Assembly (NCBI GenBank): GCA_001657315.1
Contig: LYSV01000029.1
Coordinates: forward strand, 1 to 51,987
From: Flammeovirgaceae bacterium BBD 1991-12
Lineage (GTDB): Bacteria; Bacteroidota; Bacteroidia; Cytophagales; Cyclobacteriaceae
Direction: 5' to 3'
Length of the DNA: 51,987 nucleotides
The translations under genes and the position numbers were made by a program. Positions within the stretch are counted from its first letter, which is position 1. Every line of letters starts with the position of its first letter. Below the pieces are notes generated by a model. That model was not told where the DNA came from. It did not search any database and saw nothing but the letters and a program-made list of their open reading frames with translations. This document shows, one piece after another, positions 41,828-50,529 of the stretch.

Positions 41828-43843
41828 TTAAAAAGACTTTTTTTCAATCATATTCCCCTCCTCATCGTAGGCCTTCCACATACCCACCTGCTTTCCCCTC
41901 CGGTATTTGCCTTTCAGTTTAATGTTGCCGTTGGCATGATACTCCCTGTAAGTCCCGTGTTTTTGGCCATCCCTTAAAGACACCTCTATTTTGATTTCTC
42001 CATTATCATATCTTTCTACATACTGTTTTGCGTCAAGATCTTCAGGGGCGATCTCCTCGACCTGAATGAGCTCCTGCTCCTCTATCAGTCCCAGCAGAAA
42101 ATTATTGTTCAATGTGCCGGCGGATGGCATCTGTGGTCCATAAAGCTCCGCCTTTCTCAGTTCCGGGTTTTTGGCAAACTGGATTTTCCTCTCCACTTCT
42201 TTAGGGTCAAGGTATTGGATCACAAGTCTGCTTTCAAACAATCCATCGTCAGGTATAAGCTGAAAACCTATTTGAGGAAAACAATAGATATAGGGTTTGT
42301 TTTTTTGCATGCCTGACCATGTCTGGGTATTGACAAAGCTTTTTACACCATCATACATTACAGGAACATTGATGTAGTTGAAGATAGCAGACTCCTCCTG
42401 GAATTCATCCCTGAACTTTTCAAAGTCCAGTGAATTAGCCAGTGTATTTTCATCCAGAAAATCATTAATGATATCCTTCAGGGTTTGTGGATGATTGCTG
42501 AATATGACGTAATCCTCCACGATCGTGAAGTAAGGCTTATCCAGATCGTTAAAAAATTTGCCCAGGACCAATTTGAAAAATCCTTTTATGGACATAAAGT
42601 TGATGGGATAACCCCTGTATGTCACCTGCTTGAATTTAACAGGGGTTTTCTTTTTTATCTGTTTAAGGATAAAATTCAGATGATCATTTGCCTCATCACT
42701 ATCTTTTGCCTTTAAGACAAGTGCGTATTCATTGGTTCTTCCACGTCCCTGGGGCTGCATCTGTAAAAAGGCAATCTCATCATCCACCCAGTCTACAAAG
42801 TTTTCTTTAACGCTGATCTTCAGAAACTTCTCCAGTTTATCGATCCCCTCCTGATACTCTCTGAAACGGTCAGGATCGTCCTTTTTCCATGATTCCAGTT
42901 CTTCGTAGAATCCTGAAAAGCTGCCAAACCCCATTCCCATGTAAAAGGCGGTCCGTTGAGGAGCTACTTCAGGAATGTGTATAGCGCCCTTGCCGGCATT
43001 TAACAAGGTGCGGGCATATGACCTTTCCTCAGAATTCACATTGGTGAATCCTTTGAGATTCAGGAGTTCATGATCAAGAGTGAACATAAATCCACTATAG
43101 CTCAGGTCCCGACTGAGTGAACGAATATAATCATTGCTCTCATGCATGTAGGCCATCAGGTAATCATCGAGATAATCATATTGAAAATAGAATCTGATCA
43201 TTCCGTCGTCTCCTATTTCACTTTTGATCTCCAGATAGTCGCTGTTCCTGCCGATTATGGGCTCCTCCAGTTGATCAATAGATGCTTCCACCAATGAAGG
43301 CTGCCATGATAGGGCCATGAGATTGTCTATAAAAAAGATGTTTAATGTATTGTGTGTGTTTTTGTTATATAATTCAACAATCTCCTTTCCGTGATAGGGG
43401 CGGTGGGTGATCTTAAAATCATCCGTCAGTAAGCCGTAGAGGTAATTTTTAAGTTGAGTAAGCTTTGAGACTTTTTGAAGATCTACTACAAACAAAAAAT
43501 CGTAGTCATTTTTTTTATACATATGAGCCGAGATCATCACCTGCCGCGAACCCAAAAACCTGAAAAGGGTCTCGTTTTCCCTGAACGAAGAATCGAGGCT
43601 GTTGGCACCGGCTGTCAGCTCACCGAAGGAACGGTTTTGTTGTAAATGCAGCCATACCCCGCTCTGGCTGATCTTCTCCCAGTTCTTTACCGGATCATCG
43701 GTTTCGATGATATAGACAGCATTGTTTGGTACAAGATAGATGGGTCTTCGGCCTCCTTCGTGTTTTGCGTAAAATGTATAAAGGAAGAATGACAAACCAC
43801 CTGCAAGCAGCAGTGCAGTCAGACCAAAAATTAACTTGCGCAT
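41828..43843 (-). CDS. DUF3352-like membrane-anchored protein with MORN/YwqK repeats
   Basis: A 671-residue protein with an N-terminal helix (about 3-24) followed by a long extracytoplasmic region. VPNNAVYIIETDDPVKNWEK and GGLSFFLYTFYAKH resemble the start of DUF3352 proteins, with further matches such as AFYMGMGF and DEIAFLQMQP. The C-terminus (from about 610) has YwqK/MORN-type units: ERYDNGEIKIEVSLRDGQKH, then GTYREYHANGNIKLKGKYRR, then GMWKAYDEEGNMIEKKSF. MORN_2 repeats are surface modules in Bacteroidota; DUF3352 function is unknown. The join of the two is worth noting. Monocistronic. Confidence 0.75.
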   Translation of the reverse strand: MRKLIFGLTALLLAGGLSFFLYTFYAKHEGGRRPIYLVPNNAVYIIETDDPVKNWEKISQSGVWLHLQQNRSFGELTAGANSLDSSFRENETLFRFLGSRQVMISAHMYKKNDYDFLFVVDLQKVSKLTQLKNYLYGLLTDDFKITHRPYHGKEIVELYNKNTHNTLNIFFIDNLMALSWQPSLVEASIDQLEEPIIGRNSDYLEIKSEIGDDGMIRFYFQYDYLDDYLMAYMHESNDYIRSLSRDLSYSGFMFTLDHELLNLKGFTNVNSEERSYARTLLNAGKGAIHIPEVAPQRTAFYMGMGFGSFSGFYEELESWKKDDPDRFREYQEGIDKLEKFLKISVKENFVDWVDDEIAFLQMQPQGRGRTNEYALVLKAKDSDEANDHLNFILKQIKKKTPVKFKQVTYRGYPINFMSIKGFFKLVLGKFFNDLDKPYFTIVEDYVIFSNHPQTLKDIINDFLDENTLANSLDFEKFRDEFQEESAIFNYINVPVMYDGVKSFVNTQTWSGMQKNKPYIYCFPQIGFQLIPDDGLFESRLVIQYLDPKEVERKIQFAKNPELRKAELYGPQMPSAGTLNNNFLLGLIEEQELIQVEEIAPEDLDAKQYVERYDNGEIKIEVSLRDGQKHGTYREYHANGNIKLKGKYRRGKQVGMWKAYDEEGNMIEKKSF

Positions 43844-44086
43844 TTGAGCATTATTTAAAACAGTGATGGCCGGTTGGGCTATGCTTTATAAGCTGGTAAT
43901 TATCCAAATATATTAAATCATGCCTTTTCAGTCAGCTAAAACCAGATCGTTCCTGTAAAGTTCACAGGACAAAAAGGACACAAACGGCATTTGTTGAATT
44001 GTTTTTTTATTTCTTTGTCCACCAGTTTTAATTACGATCGATCGGGCGGCGTATTGCCTGTGCCCGGTAAAATTCGTTTTGGAAGC

Positions 44087-45889
44087 ATGAAGGGTAAGAT
44101 CAGCAGTTTTGAGCGACGCGCCTCTGACTATCAGGCCGGCAGCCAGTCACTGTCACGTAAATACAATCGGGTGGCTACAGTGCGCATATTGGTTTTTGTG
44201 ATCTTTTTGATCGCGCTGGTCTGGCTGGCCAACGCAGGCATTGGCACTGCCGTCGGCATTATACTGGTACTATTCCCTGTTGGATTTGGCCTGATCGTCC
44301 GCTATCACAACAAAGTCCGTTTTGAGCGTGATCAGCAAAAGTTTCTGGCACAGATCAATGAGGAGGAGCTGGTCAGGCTGGAAGGAAAGCTGAGCCAGTT
44401 TGACCCCGGAACCCCTTACCTCGATCAGCAGCATCCTTTTGTCAACGATCTGGACATATTTGGAAAAAACTCACTATTTCAACTGCTGAATCGTACCACT
44501 ACGCCTTCAGGGAGGACACTTCTTGCAGAATGGTTAAAAGCTCCCGCTGCAAAGAAAACTATCATCAACCGTCAGAATGCGATACGTGAATTAAAGGACA
44601 TGCTGGACTGGCGGCAGGATTTTCAGGCATTGGGTCTCCATGGTCAGGATGAAAAACAGGACATTGGAAAGCTGAGTCGCTGGCTTAAGGAGCCTCCCCG
44701 GCTGATGCACAGTGCGGTTTACAGAATTCTGGGATGGACTTTACCCATTACAACCATCGCGTTGATCATCCTGAGCGTCACTATGAGTGTTTCCATCTAC
44801 CTTACATTGGGAATCCTGCTGATCAATAGTCTGGTACTCAGGAGGATGCTTGATTATGTTAAGAAGATCACGGAAGATACATCGGCCAACGTAGGTCTGC
44901 TGAAGGCCTACAGCCGGCTGATACAAAAAATCGAACACTCCACTTTTGCAGATCAGCACCTTAACCATTTGCAGCAGGCCTTCAAACACACCGGATTTTC
45001 TGCTTCGTCGTCCATAGCCCGCCTTCAGCAGATCCTTGATTTTCTCAACTCCCGCGCCAATATGTTCTATGTTTTGATTGATGTGATCCTCATGATTGAC
45101 ATTCATCTGGTGCTGGCCACGGAAAACTGGAAAAAAAAGAACGAACATGATGTGAGTCTTTGGTTCGAACGGATAGGGGAATTTGAAGTGTTGTGTAGCC
45201 TGGCTGCATTTGCCTATGCCAACAAAGATTATGCCTTTCCTGCCATTTCAGATGATCTGTTTCATTTCGAGGCACAGGCCATGGGTCATCCGCTTATCCA
45301 TGCCCCAGAGCGGGTATCCAATAATTTTGATTTGCAGGGAAAAGGCAGCATAGCCGTAGTTACCGGATCCAATATGTCTGGCAAAAGTACCTTTCTGCGA
45401 ACCATTGGCATCAATACAGTCTTGGCGCTGTGTGGTGCTCCGGTTTGTGCCGAAAGGATGAGTGTTTCCGTTCTGCAGGTTTTCACCGGCATGCGCACCC
45501 AGGATAATCTGGAAGAGCATGTGTCCTCATTTTATGCTGAATTGAGAAGAATAAGACAGTTACTTCATTCAGTCGAAGAAGAAAAACAGCCCCTACTGTT
45601 TATGCTGGATGAAATACTAAAAGGTACCAACTCCAAAGACCGGCATTTAGGTTCCGTGTCTCTGATCAAACAATTATCAGAGGCCCATGCTTTCGGTTTG
45701 GTATCCACACATGATCTGGAACTCGGTAATATGGCCGAAGAGATAAAATCAGTGTGTAATTTCAGTTTCAATAGTTCCATTGAGGATGATGAGATACTCT
45801 TTGACTACAAACTCAGCCCTGAGGTATGCCACAGTTTCAATGCCAGCAAGCTTATGGAGAAGATGGGAATCAGGATTGATAGATCATAG
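44087..45889 (+). CDS. Membrane-anchored MutS-like ATPase
   Basis: About 600 residues from the ATG at 44087 (MKGKISSFERRASDYQAGSQ); a TTG-started extension to 43991 looks non-coding. Two hydrophobic hairpins, about residues 35-72 and 220-258, embed the N-terminal half in the membrane. The C-terminal MutS ATPase has Walker A TGSNMSGKSTFLRTIG (near 424-436) and Walker B LLFMLDEILKGTNSKDRH, with LVSTHDLELG after it. The mismatch-recognition and clamp regions of MutS1 are missing. Such MutS-related membrane proteins are common in Bacteroidota but their role is unknown. Convergent with the AEC permease. Confidence 0.88.
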   Translation: MKGKISSFERRASDYQAGSQSLSRKYNRVATVRILVFVIFLIALVWLANAGIGTAVGIILVLFPVGFGLIVRYHNKVRFERDQQKFLAQINEEELVRLEGKLSQFDPGTPYLDQQHPFVNDLDIFGKNSLFQLLNRTTTPSGRTLLAEWLKAPAAKKTIINRQNAIRELKDMLDWRQDFQALGLHGQDEKQDIGKLSRWLKEPPRLMHSAVYRILGWTLPITTIALIILSVTMSVSIYLTLGILLINSLVLRRMLDYVKKITEDTSANVGLLKAYSRLIQKIEHSTFADQHLNHLQQAFKHTGFSASSSIARLQQILDFLNSRANMFYVLIDVILMIDIHLVLATENWKKKNEHDVSLWFERIGEFEVLCSLAAFAYANKDYAFPAISDDLFHFEAQAMGHPLIHAPERVSNNFDLQGKGSIAVVTGSNMSGKSTFLRTIGINTVLALCGAPVCAERMSVSVLQVFTGMRTQDNLEEHVSSFYAELRRIRQLLHSVEEEKQPLLFMLDEILKGTNSKDRHLGSVSLIKQLSEAHAFGLVSTHDLELGNMAEEIKSVCNFSFNSSIEDDEILFDYKLSPEVCHSFNASKLMEKMGIRIDRS

Positions 45890-45913
45890 CGGATAAAATA
45901 AAGACGTAAGCAC

Positions 45914-47071
45914 CTATGATGCCTGCCTGGATTCGAGATCATCCGCGATGCCATGTAGTACGGCAAGGTCATTCACAGCTGTGTTATTCGATCTGGCCTT
46001 TTTAATTCTTTTGAGTGTATAAGGTATCAGAGATAAACCCGTAAATGAAAGACCGGTGATCAGAATATTCAATGGATGTACGAAGAATTCCGTAAAAGAA
46101 AGCACTCCCAGAATGGTAATAGTGGAAAAGGGGAGTGAGCATGCCAGCACAGACAATGCAAAACCAATGTTGAATGTAGGTTGAACAGCTTTGTCATTTT
46201 CCTCAAGGGCATTCACCGTGCTCATATGGGCAAAGGGCCAGAAACTGCAGGAGCTTTGAGGAAAGACAACAGCAAGGAGGATCATGACCGGACTCAGTCC
46301 CGGAGAAAGGTAAACGAACAAAGCACTAAGGCAAAAGGTAATTCCCGAGCGCCATGTGAGAAGGTACAATATGAGCTGCATTTCATGCCATTTTATCCTC
46401 ACTGCCAAACCAATAAACAACAGGACCAGAGGTGTCATCAATACACTCAGTCGCAACACCGTATTGGACAGAAATTCAGGAAACGCGTTGAGGTTTAAAC
46501 CTAACACCAGCAATATCAGCGCTACTATGATCACTATATTGATCGGTTCGTTCACCATGGAGATCAGCAGGCTTTTAAGCTTGCTGTTACCGGTTTTGGA
46601 GCTCTTCCGTGCATGACGTTGATGATACCAGTGCATGGCCAGCATGTAGAGCAGGATCAGCACAAATATTTTGTTCCCCACGTCAGCAAGGGCAGCCAGC
46701 GCAAGAGGGTTGTCCCCCAAATATTCGATCAAAAATGGGAAACAGGACAGCCCCGGAGCCAGAGAAGGAAGGAGCATCATAAGTGTACGCAGGTTGGAAG
46801 AGCCTTTATCAACACCAAAAAAACCAGGCACATACCTTGAAGCCAGTAGCATCAGGAAATTGAAAACCAGCGCCAGCACAGGTAGAAGTATGAGTGAACG
46901 CTCCAGCTCGATCTTCAAAAGAGCCACGAAAATAGTAGCCGGTAATGCTACGCTCAGTATCAGTACCTTGATGCCTTTCAGGTTGTCCTGAGAGGAGATT
47001 TTTCGTTGAAGGAAAATCCCCAGAATAATGAGCAGTAAAAGCCCGAGTGTTTTTTGTAGCGCTACATTCAT
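45914..47071 (-). CDS. AEC-family permease
   Basis: A 385-residue protein with about ten transmembrane helices arranged as two bundles. The motif around LSVALPATIFVALLK and the central SVNEPINIVIIVALI-type (read here as MVNEPINIVIIVALILLVLG) are features of auxin-efflux-carrier-family permeases, which move organic anions. The C-terminus (about 350-385) is cytoplasmic and polar. No substrate can be assigned. It is downstream of, but separate from, the HisC-like gene. Confidence 0.8.
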   Translation of the reverse strand: MNVALQKTLGLLLLIILGIFLQRKISSQDNLKGIKVLILSVALPATIFVALLKIELERSLILLPVLALVFNFLMLLASRYVPGFFGVDKGSSNLRTLMMLLPSLAPGLSCFPFLIEYLGDNPLALAALADVGNKIFVLILLYMLAMHWYHQRHARKSSKTGNSKLKSLLISMVNEPINIVIIVALILLVLGLNLNAFPEFLSNTVLRLSVLMTPLVLLFIGLAVRIKWHEMQLILYLLTWRSGITFCLSALFVYLSPGLSPVMILLAVVFPQSSCSFWPFAHMSTVNALEENDKAVQPTFNIGFALSVLACSLPFSTITILGVLSFTEFFVHPLNILITGLSFTGLSLIPYTLKRIKKARSNNTAVNDLAVLHGIADDLESRQAS

Positions 47072-47187
47072 GGTGATATGATCAAGGGTTTAGGTAGTCA
47101 GTGCACGGTCTGAAGCAGGCAGCACAGTGACCGGGAGCAGGACGGACAGCGAAGAGACTCGCGCTGCTTCCCGGTACCTGCTGACTT

Positions 47188-48378
47188 TCAACCTATAGTT
47201 TTTCCAAGTGCCTGAACAAACAATTTCATTTCATCCATTGTGCCCATACTTACTCTGCACCAGTTACCTCCCATGATCTCGAATGACCTTACCGCCACCT
47301 GCTGGTCCTGCATTTTTTGCAGGAATGTCTTCCCGTCCATGTCGATAGGGAAAATGATAAAGCTGGTAAAAGAGGGCACGTAGTCATATCCCATCTTCTT
47401 AAGATTTTCGTACACGTACTCGCGCGCCTCAGCATTCAGCTTTCTGGATTTCACCTGAAACTCTGCATCATCCATGCTAGCAGATGCCGCAAATATGGAA
47501 GGGTAGGATATGCCCATGCCACCCCGTGTTATTTTTTGTATGCCGGCCAGGGTTTCCGGCTGTGCCACTATATAACCCACCCTCAGGCCCGCCATACCGT
47601 GTATTTTGGAAAAGGTACGGGCTATGATCACATTTTTGCCTTTGTTGATCAGTGATACCATACTCTTTTTGTCAGCATCTTCCAGGAAATCCAGATATGC
47701 CTCATCGATGAAAACCGGCACCTTGTCCGACACTCTTGAGCAGAAATCCACCAGTTCATCATGATCTGTGAGGCTTCCGGTAGGATTGTTGGGATTGCAA
47801 ATGTAAACCAGTTTTGTATCGGCATCTATGGCCTTTTCCATAGCCTTAAGATCATGCGACCAGTCTTTTTTCAGTGGAACACTTTTCCATGAAGCTCCGG
47901 TAGCCTCTGCTACTCTGATCAGTGACATATAGGAAGGGTCTGCAGAAACAACATTGCCTCCCTTCAGAAACAGGACTATACCTGTCTTTTCAAGCAGATC
48001 GGAAGATCCCGGACCCATCATTATACTCTCGGCGCTTACCCCCTCTCTTGCGGCAATTTTATCAATCAGGCCAAACAGCTCACGCCATGCATAGCGATTC
48101 CCCTTGCGTGCCACCTCTTTCAAGGCTGAAACGGCCTTAGGGGAAGGTCCATAAGGATTTTCATTAGCATTCAGCTTCGCAAGTATACCCGAGGGCTCAG
48201 GGAACGGATCATGAACATGCTCCTTGAAAAAGGGGCTGTATATCAGGTTTCCGTGGGAGTCCCGTCTTACAGGGGAGCGTAACATCTCTCCTGCACTTAC
48301 ATGTGGCATTATGGCCATTCCCCCTGCAGTTAAAAGGCCTGTTTTTAGCCAGTTTCTTCTGTTTACTGTGGTATTCAT
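47188..48378 (-). CDS. Tat-exported class I/II aminotransferase (HisC-like)
   Basis: A 396-residue PLP enzyme. It begins with a Tat signal: R7-R8-N-W-L-K12 and a mild hydrophobic core to about 30 (MPHVSAGEM). The HisC-like core has LNANENPYGPSPKAVSAL, SYMSLIRVAEATG, CNPNNPTGSLTD, DEAYLDF and the PLP lysine K258 in ARTFSKIHGMAGLRVGY. HisC normally acts in the cytoplasm on histidinol phosphate; export of a folded PLP enzyme implies a periplasmic amino-acid or amine transamination. It precedes, on the same strand, the AEC permease by 116 nt. Confidence 0.9.
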   Translation of the reverse strand: MNTTVNRRNWLKTGLLTAGGMAIMPHVSAGEMLRSPVRRDSHGNLIYSPFFKEHVHDPFPEPSGILAKLNANENPYGPSPKAVSALKEVARKGNRYAWRELFGLIDKIAAREGVSAESIMMGPGSSDLLEKTGIVLFLKGGNVVSADPSYMSLIRVAEATGASWKSVPLKKDWSHDLKAMEKAIDADTKLVYICNPNNPTGSLTDHDELVDFCSRVSDKVPVFIDEAYLDFLEDADKKSMVSLINKGKNVIIARTFSKIHGMAGLRVGYIVAQPETLAGIQKITRGGMGISYPSIFAASASMDDAEFQVKSRKLNAEAREYVYENLKKMGYDYVPSFTSFIIFPIDMDGKTFLQKMQDQQVAVRSFEIMGGNWCRVSMGTMDEMKLFVQALGKTIG

Positions 48379-48402
48379 CTTTTTATTTTATGTTTCTCTG
48401 GA

Positions 48403-48691
48403 TTAGTTTGTTTCTACGGGATCGGCATTTAACCCCAGGTTACCGGCAGCAATTACAATATCATCCGTTGAGTTCAAGTGGAGAATATCAGAACAAAATT
48501 GGACGATGTTGATAGTGTGTAGCGGCCTTCCATATCAGTAAGGGTACCCCTGCCCGTGCCTTTTACGGCAATGTTTTACGCCGGGAATGGCAGTGCCTGC
48601 CTCATCGACGATCTTGCCCGTTACAGTTATGTCCTGTGCATAGATCATTGAAGAAGATATGAATAACAAAAGCAGTAGAATCTTTACTCAT
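48403..48691 (-). pseudogene. Decayed SusC-like TonB receptor N-terminus
   Basis: Read on the minus strand from 48691: a signal peptide (ILLLLLFISSSMIYAQ), then ITVTGKIVDEAGTAIPGV, then after a one-base shift in a run of As NIAVKGTGRGTLTDMEGRYT, which together form the carboxypeptidase-regulatory-like domain of SusC/TonB receptors. The start codon ATG (48691) is itself out of frame with the signal peptide by one base. The plug and barrel are gone. An open tail reads to 48403. Two small indels plus the large loss make it a clear relic. Confidence 0.75.
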
Positions 48692-49190
48692 AAGAAACAG
48701 GGTTTAGGTTCAAAAAAGATTTTAAGCATAGCCCCCTGATAACCAGCATTATATCAGGTTCGGTTATGGGGTTTACAGGAGGAGTATCAGATACTTACCG
48801 AATAGGTTTTACAATAATAACAGGCTCAAAAACCAAATAAAAATCCCACATTTCCCGAAAACGTTTGAATAAATCCGTGGAGTGGACCCTAAAACTGATA
48901 AATAGAAATTATGGCGAAAAAAAAATGATGATATGTAAATTTCACTATGGATGATAAAGGCCAAACTGCCAAATCGCCAATGTGATGGCGACACCCTCAT
49001 TTTTGAAATGTTTTTAACAAAATCAACTGATAATTGCAAATATTGCAAATATTTGGGCTGACATTATCTTTTCTTAAATAAAACTTTTTCAGTCTTACTT
49101 ATTTATTCATTATCTTCAGCCAATTATTTTTACCAGATCAAGTGAATATTCCGGCTCAACTTTGAGCGGATCATTACATTATTTTGAGGA
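48692..49190. other. Gene-poor interval before the Lrp-type gene
   Basis: Apart from the thi-box-like segment at 48725-48805, I see no gene in this stretch; it is AT-rich from about 48830 onward, with several poly-A and poly-T runs and no strong inverted repeat. The Lrp-type gene start follows at 49191. Confidence 0.6.
48725..48805 (-). promoter_or_regulatory. Thi-box-like (TPP riboswitch) remnant upstream of the TonB receptor relic
   Basis: On the minus strand: CTGATACTCC, then ACCCCATAACCGAACCTGAT and ATAATGCTGG, ending AGGGGG, which parallels the CTGAGA ... ACCC ... GAACCTGAT(CTGG)ATAATGCCAGCG ... AGGGA consensus of TPP riboswitches, but with about 4 nt missing in the P5 stem. Thiamine TonB receptors in Bacteroidota are often controlled this way. 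This could also be coincidence. Confidence 0.3.
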
Positions 49191-49649
49191 ATGAAGAAAC
49201 TAGATGCAGTTGATTTTAGAATACTTTCGCTCCTTTCCGAGGATGCTCAAATGGCCTACACGGAAGTAGCCAAAAAATCAAATATCTCCAGCGGTACTGT
49301 TCATATGAGGATGAAGAAGATGAGAGACATGGGGGTGATCACGGGCACTACGCTGAATATGGACTACGCCCGGATGGGATGGAAGCTGACGATTTTCATA
49401 GGCATTTATCTAAAGGAAAGCGCTTCCTACAAGGAGGTTATCGAAACGCTAAAGCTTATACCTGAAGTGGTTAAGATACATCATATTACCGGTAAATATG
49501 GAGTATTCATAAAGGTTCACGCCAAAGACTCCGGGCACTTCAGGGAGGTTTATCAGGATCGTATTCTGACCATTGAAGGAATTAAACTAACGGAATCCTT
49601 CATGTCTCTGGAAGAAAGCCTTAACCGGCATATTCTTTTTGGGGAGTGA
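49191..49649 (+). CDS. Lrp/AsnC-family transcriptional regulator
   Basis: A 152-residue protein with an N-terminal HTH (about 5-55: LDAVDFRILSLLSEDAQMAY, EVAKKSNISSGTVHMRMKKM) and a C-terminal RAM ligand-binding domain (about 70-145: IFIGIYLKESASYKEVIETL, PEVVKIHHITGKYGVFIKVH). Bacteroidota members with this length respond to amino acids and act as octamers. The ligand is unknown. Monocistronic with AT-rich upstream DNA. Confidence 0.93.
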   Translation: MKKLDAVDFRILSLLSEDAQMAYTEVAKKSNISSGTVHMRMKKMRDMGVITGTTLNMDYARMGWKLTIFIGIYLKESASYKEVIETLKLIPEVVKIHHITGKYGVFIKVHAKDSGHFREVYQDRILTIEGIKLTESFMSLEESLNRHILFGE

Positions 49650-49871
49650 GGACTGAAAGATTCAAACCAGCTCGTATGGTGAACATAAAAAGTGACAGAC
49701 AAAAGCAATGCTTGATTTGTCTGCCACTTTTTTAATATCAAACTTAGTATCCAGTCACCTGTAAAAGTTTCATCTTTCTCGCATTCACATTCGCATTCGC
49801 AGAATCCCGTGGATCCACAGGACTCTGTGAGGAGTCTGGTGGACTGATCCAGATCTCATATTTTCATCAAA

Positions 49872-50438
49872 TCAGTCCCGTCGCGGCAGTATCTGATCGG
49901 TGGATCGCCTTTTCAACTCCGGAAGCCCCAGCCTCTCTGCCAGCTCCTCATAACTTAGCTCCGAAGCGGCCTTTCTGCCACCTACAAACGTTCCGGGGAG
50001 CACTACCACACGCACTATCCAGTCATCCGTATCGTTGGCTCCAAGAATATTCAGATCGAAATCAGCATCCATGAATAGTTTTACATCTGCGAGAGTAAAA
50101 TCATAGTTGTATTGAAGAAGACCTTCCGGTATGATAAGAGTCTGAGGTAAAGGCCTCCATACCTCAAGTCCCGTCTCTGTGTCTACCTCCCAAAGGAAAT
50201 AGACCAGTGAAATATCAGACGTATCACCCTGAAATGCAAAGTCGCTGAAGTCCAGTAGTGCAGTATAATCATTGCCGGCTGTAAAGTCAACATCCTCCCA
50301 TTCCATGACAAATCCGGTGCCACCACGTGCACCATCAACACCATCCAATCCGGGAGGTCCTGCGGGTCCAGTCGGTCCTTCACAAGCCATAAACGTTAAA
50401 AACGAAACCAAACACCCTATTGTAGTCAAATATTTCAT
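49872..50438 (-). CDS. Lipoprotein with collagen-like segment
   Basis: About 188 residues from the ATG at 50438, chosen for the lipoprotein signal (MKYLTTIGCLVSFLTFMAC, lipobox C19). Directly after it come Gly-X-Y triplets (GPTGPAGPPGLDGVDGARGG), a short collagen-like stalk of six to seven repeats, then a beta-rich domain of about 140 residues with no family I recognise. Lipoproteins with such stalks are surface displayed in several Bacteroidota. An upstream start in the same frame (50477) lacks a signal-like shape. Confidence 0.8.
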   Translation of the reverse strand: MKYLTTIGCLVSFLTFMACEGPTGPAGPPGLDGVDGARGGTGFVMEWEDVDFTAGNDYTALLDFSDFAFQGDTSDISLVYFLWEVDTETGLEVWRPLPQTLIIPEGLLQYNYDFTLADVKLFMDADFDLNILGANDTDDWIVRVVVLPGTFVGGRKAASELSYEELAERLGLPELKRRSTDQILPRRD

Positions 50439-50529
50439 GATAGTATCCATTTGATTCTGCTTCAATATACCAAACATTGTTCCAATTTAAATTTTACTGT
50501 TTCCTATCTTAGAACAAATTCAGGGGAGT

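Noticed and set aside
49740-49871. Repeat-like run of ACATTCGCATTCGC and GTGGATCCAC after the Lrp-type gene
   Set aside because: Short low-complexity and a single restriction-site palindrome, with no copy elsewhere in the window.
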